From Alphaproteobacteria bacterium (GTDB taxonomy: Bacteria; Pseudomonadota; Alphaproteobacteria; Rhodospirillales; Rhodospirillaceae), in contig QJZR01000012.1 of the NCBI GenBank assembly GCA_003246625.1, forward strand, positions 248,001 through 312,000: a DNA stretch of 64,000 bases. The letters are read 5' to 3'. A program made the position numbers and the translations under genes. A model generated the notes under the pieces. It did no database searches and was not told the DNA's origin. It saw only the letters and a list, made by a program, of their open reading frames with translations. How positions within the stretch are numbered: the stretch's first letter is position 1; the number at the start of each line of letters is the position of its first letter. Shown here one piece after another: positions 59,855 through 64,000 of the stretch.

Positions 59855-59883
59855 GGGACCGGCGAAAGCCGGTCCCTTTTTTT
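59855..59883 (+). terminator. Terminator after glnA
   Basis: GGGACCGGC-GAAA-GCCGGTCCC is followed directly by TTTTTTTA, a textbook rho-independent terminator 26 bases after the glnA stop. Confidence 0.95.
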
Positions 59884-60004
59884 ATCTTCGCCGCGCCAGT
59901 CTTCCGCCCCGTCCCGCGTATTACGCAAAGGAAAGCTCTAGAATGTGGGCTTCCCGGCTTTTGCAGCGTCCCCGCACAGGGCGCCAACCTGAGGAGAGAG
60001 AATC

Positions 60005-60493
60005 ATGATCTCAGGCGTAGCAGTGGTGGACGACGCCGGCTATCCGTCCGGCGTGTCGGAAATCAAGGCATCATCGGAAACCGGCGCCGACCCGCAATCG
60101 GCACGGCAGGGAAACGGCACCGCCACGGCGAACGCCGAGCGCGACGCTTCGTCCCAAACGGCGACCCGGCCTTTCGACGGTTTCGGCGACCGCTTTTCGA
60201 CGGAAAGCGCGCAGGCCCTTTTGGACGCGCAGGAAACCCTGCCGGTCCCACCGCCGCGCCCCCCCGCCGCCGGAGCGGCCGACACGGATGCTTCCTCCGG
60301 CGCCGCATCGGAAGGCGACACCTCCGCCAAGACCGACGCCAACCCCCTGGATACCAACCAGGACGGCATGGTGTCGTTCGTCGAATGGCTGCAAAGCCAG
60401 AACGGCGGCAGCGACCTGACCGCGCGCGCCGGCGGCACCGAAACCTCGGTCAACGCCCTTCTCGCCACGGCGAGCGGACGCACCTCCGAGTAA
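60005..60493 (+). CDS. EF-hand protein (paralogue B)
   Basis: A 162-residue acidic, Ser/Thr/Ala-rich protein with no signal peptide. The helix FSTESAQALLDAQET (63-77) and the EF loop NPLDTNQDGMVSFVEW (112-127) match paralogue A at 44837-45265 in order and spacing; between them is a Pro/Ala-rich linker. GGAGAGAG precedes the ATG. It is followed by a longer paralogue at 60686. Likely calcium binding; cellular role unknown. Confidence 0.75.
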   Translation: MISGVAVVDDAGYPSGVSEIKASSETGADPQSARQGNGTATANAERDASSQTATRPFDGFGDRFSTESAQALLDAQETLPVPPPRPPAAGAADTDASSGAASEGDTSAKTDANPLDTNQDGMVSFVEWLQSQNGGSDLTARAGGTETSVNALLATASGRTSE

Positions 60494-60685
60494 CGTGGGC
60501 GGCGAAGAATCTCTTTCGGACCGAACGGCGCCTTCGCCGGATGGACGACCCGCCCCCGTCGTCGGCCGTTTCAGGCGCTTTTTTTGTATCAAAGTGTATC
60601 GAGCGCGACAGGACCCCGGGGCCTCGTCCGTACCTTCTCCTGAACGGCTCCTTCGCAAGGAAGCGAGCTCTTTGGAGGAAACATC

Positions 60686-61528
60686 ATGATTTCTAGCGTC
60701 AATTCCTCCGCCTCAAGCACGCAGGCGCTGCTGATGCAGCTTCTGCAGCAGATGAGGACGCAGGCAAGCACGACGAGCAAGAGCGACGAGAGCGGGGAAA
60801 CCTCATCCTCCGCATCGTCCGTGCAAAACCTGTTTTCCTCCCTGGACACCGACGGCGACGGACTGATTTCCCAGACTGAATTCGTCAGCTTTGCAGACCA
60901 ATTCAGCTCGGAAACCGGCTCGGCCCTGATCGGCGCCCAGGAAAGCGGAACCGCCCAGTCCAGCCTGCTCGCCAGCCTGGACGCCGACGGCGACGGCAGC
61001 ATCAGCGAAAGCGAATTCGAAACCGCCCTCGCCCCACCGCCGCCACCGCCGGAAGAGATGACCGCCTCGACTGACCCGTTGTTCGCCAGTATCGACACCG
61101 ATAGCGACGGCAACATCAGCGAAGACGAACTTTCCGCCGCTCTGGCAACGATCTCCGATACCGCCGACGATACGACTTCGGCCTCGTCGGAAGCTCTGTT
61201 CGCCAGCATCGACACCGACGGAGACGGCAGCATCAGCGAAAGCGAACTCGAAACCGCCCTCGCCCCGCCGCCGCCGCCCAGCGATGCCGTCGCCGAGACG
61301 GAGTCCGATACCGACACCACCACGTCGGCGACGGAGTCCGCCTCGACCTCTTCCTCCGCCGCGGCGGGCGGATCGACGGAAACCTACGACCCGCTGGATA
61401 CCAACGAGGACGGCATCGTCTCCGCAGCGGAGCGGGCCGCCGGCAATCCGGCGCTTGCGGCCACGACCAACCGCCTGAGCAGTGGCGTCATGGCCAGCCT
61501 GCTGCAGGACATGGCGGTGGCCGCCTGA
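60686..61528 (+). CDS. Multi-EF-hand protein (paralogue C)
   Basis: A 280-residue acidic protein with five EF-like loops: SLDTDGDGLISQTEF, SLDADGDGSISESEFETALAP, SIDTDSDGNISEDELSAAL, SIDTDGDGSISESELETALAP and DPLDTNEDGIVSAAE, separated by Pro-rich or Ser/Thr linkers. Repeats 2 and 4, with a following ALAPPPPP tract, are near duplicates at about 97-120 and 175-200, implying internal duplication. The helix FSSETGSALIGAQES links it to paralogues A and B. No signal peptide; GGAGGAAA precedes the ATG. Confidence 0.82.
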   Translation: MISSVNSSASSTQALLMQLLQQMRTQASTTSKSDESGETSSSASSVQNLFSSLDTDGDGLISQTEFVSFADQFSSETGSALIGAQESGTAQSSLLASLDADGDGSISESEFETALAPPPPPPEEMTASTDPLFASIDTDSDGNISEDELSAALATISDTADDTTSASSEALFASIDTDGDGSISESELETALAPPPPPSDAVAETESDTDTTTSATESASTSSSAAAGGSTETYDPLDTNEDGIVSAAERAAGNPALAATTNRLSSGVMASLLQDMAVAA

Positions 61529-61538
61529 ACCCAAGACA

Positions 61539-61569
61539 CGAAGGGCCGCCTCTCCCATACGGCCCTTCG
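61539..61569. terminator. Bidirectional terminator between the EF-hand gene and the phage holin gene
   Basis: CGAAGGGCCG and CGGCCCTTCG form a perfect 10-bp stem with an 11-base loop, between convergent genes. Followed by TTCCTGC on the plus strand. Confidence 0.7.
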
Positions 61570-61586
61570 TTCCTGCATCCAACCGC

Positions 61587-61976
61587 CTACTTCGTCACCC
61601 CCCTGATCTTTTCAAAAGTGCGCAGCCCACCCAGGCCGAGCATGCCGAACAGCAGTTCCCACAGCATGTCGTCGAGCGTCGGCGGCCGCGGGATCGGATG
61701 ACCGGCCAAGGCGGCGCCCCACACCACCAACGGCGACACCACGTACTGGAAAGCCATCGCCGCGCCGCACACCCAACCGATCCACGGCCGCCACCCGGCG
61801 ACGAACAGGGTGCGGTTCGCCGCTTCCGCCGTGTTGGTTTCCTGTTGCCCCCGGTCCCATTCCAGCAGGCTTTGCCGCAATTCCCGTTCCGCCGCGATCT
61901 TGGCGTCGGGGTCGGAAATGAACTTGTCGACGATCTTCAGCCCCGCCGCGATGGCGTCGTCGATGCCGAAAGCCAT
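61587..61976 (-). CDS. 3TM holin (gene-transfer-agent/phage lysis type)
   Basis: A 129-residue protein resembling PF11351 (3TM holin for gene transfer release). LFVAGWRPWIGWVCGAAMAF, YVVSPLVVWGAALAGHP and LWELLFGMLGLGGLRTFEK are the membrane stretches, with a charged amphipathic N-terminus. It would let the endolysin reach the cell wall. Its start lies 3 bases past the endolysin stop, so the two are coupled. Confidence 0.85.
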   Translation of the reverse strand: MAFGIDDAIAAGLKIVDKFISDPDAKIAAERELRQSLLEWDRGQQETNTAEAANRTLFVAGWRPWIGWVCGAAMAFQYVVSPLVVWGAALAGHPIPRPPTLDDMLWELLFGMLGLGGLRTFEKIRGVTK

Positions 61977-61979
61977 GGC

Positions 61980-62399
61980 TCACCCCTCCCCGATCATCGC
62001 GGCGACGCGGGTTGCCCGCGCGCCCACCTGCCGCGCCCAGGCGCTATTCAAGGCCTCGCGCGCGGCGCCGTCGAAGTCGCCGCGCCGCAGAGCCGCCAAC
62101 ATGCCGTGAAAACCGCTCAACCGGGAAAGCCCCAGGTTGAAGCACATGTTGACCAGCGCCCGCTGCCGCGCGTCGGACAGATCGCGCCACCACGGCAACG
62201 CCCGGTCGAGGCCGGCCATGGCACGGCCGATATCGTTTTCCAGCAAGGTGTCCGCCTCGGTTTCGCTGATGCCCACGTCGTCAAGGTTGCGTCCGACGCC
62301 GATGGTCAGCTTCCCCACCGTGCAGCGATAAGGCTGGAGACGCAGCCCCTCGTCGCGGATCAGTTCGCGTTTCAGCAAGGCCATGTCCATCGGCATCAT
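61980..62399 (-). CDS. Phage-type lysozyme/endolysin (GH24) with Asp-to-Cys substitution
   Basis: A 139-residue muramidase. RDEGLRLQPYRCTVGKLTIGVGRNLDD aligns in parts with the T4 lysozyme core: Glu17 and Thr32 keep the exact spacing of the E-8x-D-5x-T triad, but the Asp is Cys26. MCFNLGLSRLSGF continues the fold. T4 lysozyme with the equivalent Cys is reported to stay active, and relatives carry Cys here, so activity is plausible. ATG 62399 overlaps the upstream stop (ATGA); ATG 62396 has better spacing to GGAGG. Confidence 0.88.
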   Translation of the reverse strand: MMPMDMALLKRELIRDEGLRLQPYRCTVGKLTIGVGRNLDDVGISETEADTLLENDIGRAMAGLDRALPWWRDLSDARQRALVNMCFNLGLSRLSGFHGMLAALRRGDFDGAAREALNSAWARQVGARATRVAAMIGEG

Positions 62400-62578
62400 C
62401 CTTCCTCCTCGGCGCCCTTTTTCGCCTGACGCAACGCCAGGCACAGGCGCACCAGAACCAACGCCGCGCCGCCGACGATCACCACCGCCTGCGCCCAGGC
62501 TTCCAGGTGCTGTACCCACAGGGGCAGGCTGACCGCCGCGCCGCCCACCCCGAAATCGGTCAGGTTTTCCTTGCTCAC
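62396..62578 (-). CDS. Small single-span membrane protein of the lysis cassette
   Basis: A 60-residue protein starting at GTG 62578, which overlaps the tail-fibre stop (GTGA), and ending inside the endolysin start (ATGA). A membrane helix at about 26-50 (AWAQAVVIVGGAALVLVRLC) is followed by a Lys/Glu-rich tail. It might be a second holin, a spanin-like factor or a lysis regulator; no family recognised. Confidence 0.65.
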   Translation of the reverse strand: MSKENLTDFGVGGAAVSLPLWVQHLEAWAQAVVIVGGAALVLVRLCLALRQAKKGAEEEG

Positions 62579-63906
62579 GACAGCCTCACCACGGCAAGCC
62601 GCGTCGTCGCGGCAACGGTGTTGTAGGCCGTGCCGATATACTGCCACGCCTGGGCGGTCACATAGTCACCCGCCGCCAGGGGCAATACTGCGGTCACCGA
62701 AGACCCACCGTAGGCCGTGCCGTTGGAGTAGCCCCCGAACTGCGCGACGATCACCCCGTTCAAGAGCAGGCGGATGGCAATCTGCCCGTTGTTGCTCGTG
62801 TCGATGGAAGAGCAGGCGGTGAGCAGATATACACCCGCGTCCGCGACGGTGATGCGCTCCGGGTTGGTGCTGGGGTCGTGCCAGCCGGGCGCGTCCGCCA
62901 CCTCAGACCATCCGGTCAGCGTCGCCGACGCCCCATTCGGAATGGCTTGCGCCACGCTCTGCACCAGCGAACAGGACGGCAGGGCACCCGACGCGCTTTC
63001 CAGCGTCGCGATGCGCGTTTCGTGATCGGACACGTCGTCGGCAACCTCGGACAGGTCGGCGGCACCCGCCGCCCCGATGTTGCCCCGCGCCGTCGCGGCC
63101 GCGCTGGAAAGCTCGGACAGCGCGTTATCCGTGTCCAGATAGCCCTCGCCGGAGACGTAGGCCGCCACCCACGCCGACCCGGTATAGAGCCGCATCGCGC
63201 CGGTGGTACTGTTGAAGTACAGCGCCCCGCCAACCAACGGATCGCCGTCGTTGTCGGTCACCGGGTCGGCGGTCTTCGCCCCCAGATAACGGTCGTCGAA
63301 GCTGTCGAAGGCGGCCAGGGTGTTCGCCAGCGCCGCCTCGGTGGCCGCTTGCGCCGTCTGCGCGGCGGAGGCATGCCCGGCGGCGGCGGCAACGCTGGCA
63401 GCGCAGGCGGTCTGCGCGGCGTCGGGGTCGCCGTCGCTGTTGCTCAGCCCGTCGCCCGCCGCGTTCCACTTCAGCGCCCGCCCCGCCGCCGGGTCCGGCA
63501 AGGCCAGGGAAGCGGCGGAGGTCGAGGTCGCCGGGCGCAGCACGGAACGGGACAGATCGTCGCGCAATTGCTGCACCATGCAGACGACGCGGTCGAGTTC
63601 GGTGTTGATCACCACCGCGCGGAAGGCGCCGCCCTCCTGAAAGTCGGTGGTACGTTCCTCGGGAACCCGGCGGGTCAGGGTGACCACGGTCCCGTCGGGC
63701 GGCGCCGCCGCAAGCGTCGCCAGGCCGCCCGCCGTTTCTCCGGCGCCGGAAACCGTATAACCGGACGTCTGCAAAACGTCGTCCAGGTGGACCAGCAAGT
63801 CCGCCGCCTCGAAGATCGGGAACGGATAGATGAATGCCGTGGCGCCGCCGTCGGCGACGTACTGGATGCGCGGCGAAACGTCGCCGATCTGAATATGTTC
63901 GCTCAT
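62575..63906 (-). CDS. Phage tail fibre-like protein
   Basis: A 443-residue protein. The N-terminal 110 residues (RIQYVADGGATAFIYPFPIF, YTVSGAGETAGGLATLAAAP, VVTLTRRVPEERTTDF, then NTELDRVVCMVQQLRDDLSR) are the standard attachment domain of T7-like tail fibres. A central Ala-rich repeat (about 170-220) resembles a helical shaft, and the beta-rich C-terminus (ITVADAGVYLLTACSSIDTS to the end) resembles a C1q/TNF-like trimeric head. ATG 63906 is the family-like start. Host receptor binding is the inferred role. Confidence 0.85.
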   Translation of the reverse strand: MSEHIQIGDVSPRIQYVADGGATAFIYPFPIFEAADLLVHLDDVLQTSGYTVSGAGETAGGLATLAAAPPDGTVVTLTRRVPEERTTDFQEGGAFRAVVINTELDRVVCMVQQLRDDLSRSVLRPATSTSAASLALPDPAAGRALKWNAAGDGLSNSDGDPDAAQTACAASVAAAAGHASAAQTAQAATEAALANTLAAFDSFDDRYLGAKTADPVTDNDGDPLVGGALYFNSTTGAMRLYTGSAWVAAYVSGEGYLDTDNALSELSSAAATARGNIGAAGAADLSEVADDVSDHETRIATLESASGALPSCSLVQSVAQAIPNGASATLTGWSEVADAPGWHDPSTNPERITVADAGVYLLTACSSIDTSNNGQIAIRLLLNGVIVAQFGGYSNGTAYGGSSVTAVLPLAAGDYVTAQAWQYIGTAYNTVAATTRLAVVRLS

Positions 63907-63919
63907 CGATGTCTCCCCT

Positions 63920-64000
63920 CTATTCGGCGGCTTGCGCCCAACCGTCTGAAAAACCGCTTTCCTCCGCCCCCGCCGCGCTTCCCCCGGCAAGGGCCAGCGC
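63920..64000 (-). CDS. C-terminal end of an upstream phage gene (partial)
   Basis: The last 26 codons read ALALAGGSAAGAEESGFSDG and end in TAG at 63920-63922, 13 bases before the tail-fibre start. The frame continues off the right edge. It is probably the preceding structural gene of the same phage-like operon; product unknown. Confidence 0.5.
   Translation of the reverse strand, partial: ALALAGGSAAGAEESGFSDGWAQAAE

Overview
The window is a GC-rich alphaproteobacterial chromosome segment, most likely Rhodospirillales (Magnetospirillum/Rhodospirillum-like). This is inferred from protein style, from the gene order yebC-ruvCAB-ybgC-tolQRAB-pal-cpoB-tilS-ftsH-folP-glmM, from a glnB-glnA operon behind a sigma-54-type promoter, and from the zapA-6S RNA-fau arrangement. 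No rRNA, CRISPR array or insertion sequence was seen.

Layout. 1-2.5 kb: a TPR/O-GlcNAc-transferase-like glycosyltransferase running off the left edge (minus strand, visibly lower GC) and an outer-membrane beta-barrel-like protein. 3.0-5.7 kb: two tRNA-Glu genes, a small membrane protein, rluD and rpoH. 5.7-27.9 kb: a long minus-strand housekeeping block read from fau down to a kinase-like gene: fau, a YmdB-type phosphodiesterase, yebC, ruvCAB, ybgC, tolQRAB, pal, cpoB, tilS, ftsH, folP, glmM, thiD, hisZ, purA, then a degenerate protein kinase with a membrane partner. 27.9-38.1 kb: 6S RNA candidate, zapA, a coiled-coil protein, thiE, a YibE/F membrane protein, alkaline phosphatase, an AbrB-type membrane protein, glmS, glmU, gph and tRNA-Val. 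With glmM this gives the whole GlmS-GlmM-GlmU route to UDP-GlcNAc in one window.

38.1-54.3 kb is accessory-like: a membrane protein coupled to a geranylgeranyl-reductase-type flavoprotein, a DUF898-M48 protease pair facing an M6-like protein with an altered zinc motif, an EF-hand protein, a polar amino-acid ABC importer, a DMT exporter, a PepD-type dipeptidase, rlmJ and an XRE regulator. 54.7-60 kb: a chemoreceptor, an orphan ProX-like binding protein, and the nitrogen operon glnB-glnA with a candidate operator palindrome and sigma-54 promoter. 60-61.5 kb: two more EF-hand proteins related to the one at 44.8 kb. 61.6-64 kb: a minus-strand phage tail-fibre/lysis cassette (tail fibre, 60-residue membrane protein, GH24 endolysin, 3TM holin) running off the right edge.

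The least explained items are the degenerate kinase plus membrane protein (5.75-8.3 kb), the three EF-hand paralogues, the M6-like/M48/DUF898 cluster, and the lysis cassette with a Cys in place of the catalytic Asp of its endolysin. I did not find a single clear, wholly new multi-gene system. Many start codons were moved from the longest reading frame to positions supported by ribosome binding sites, signal peptides or family N-termini; these choices are stated per gene.
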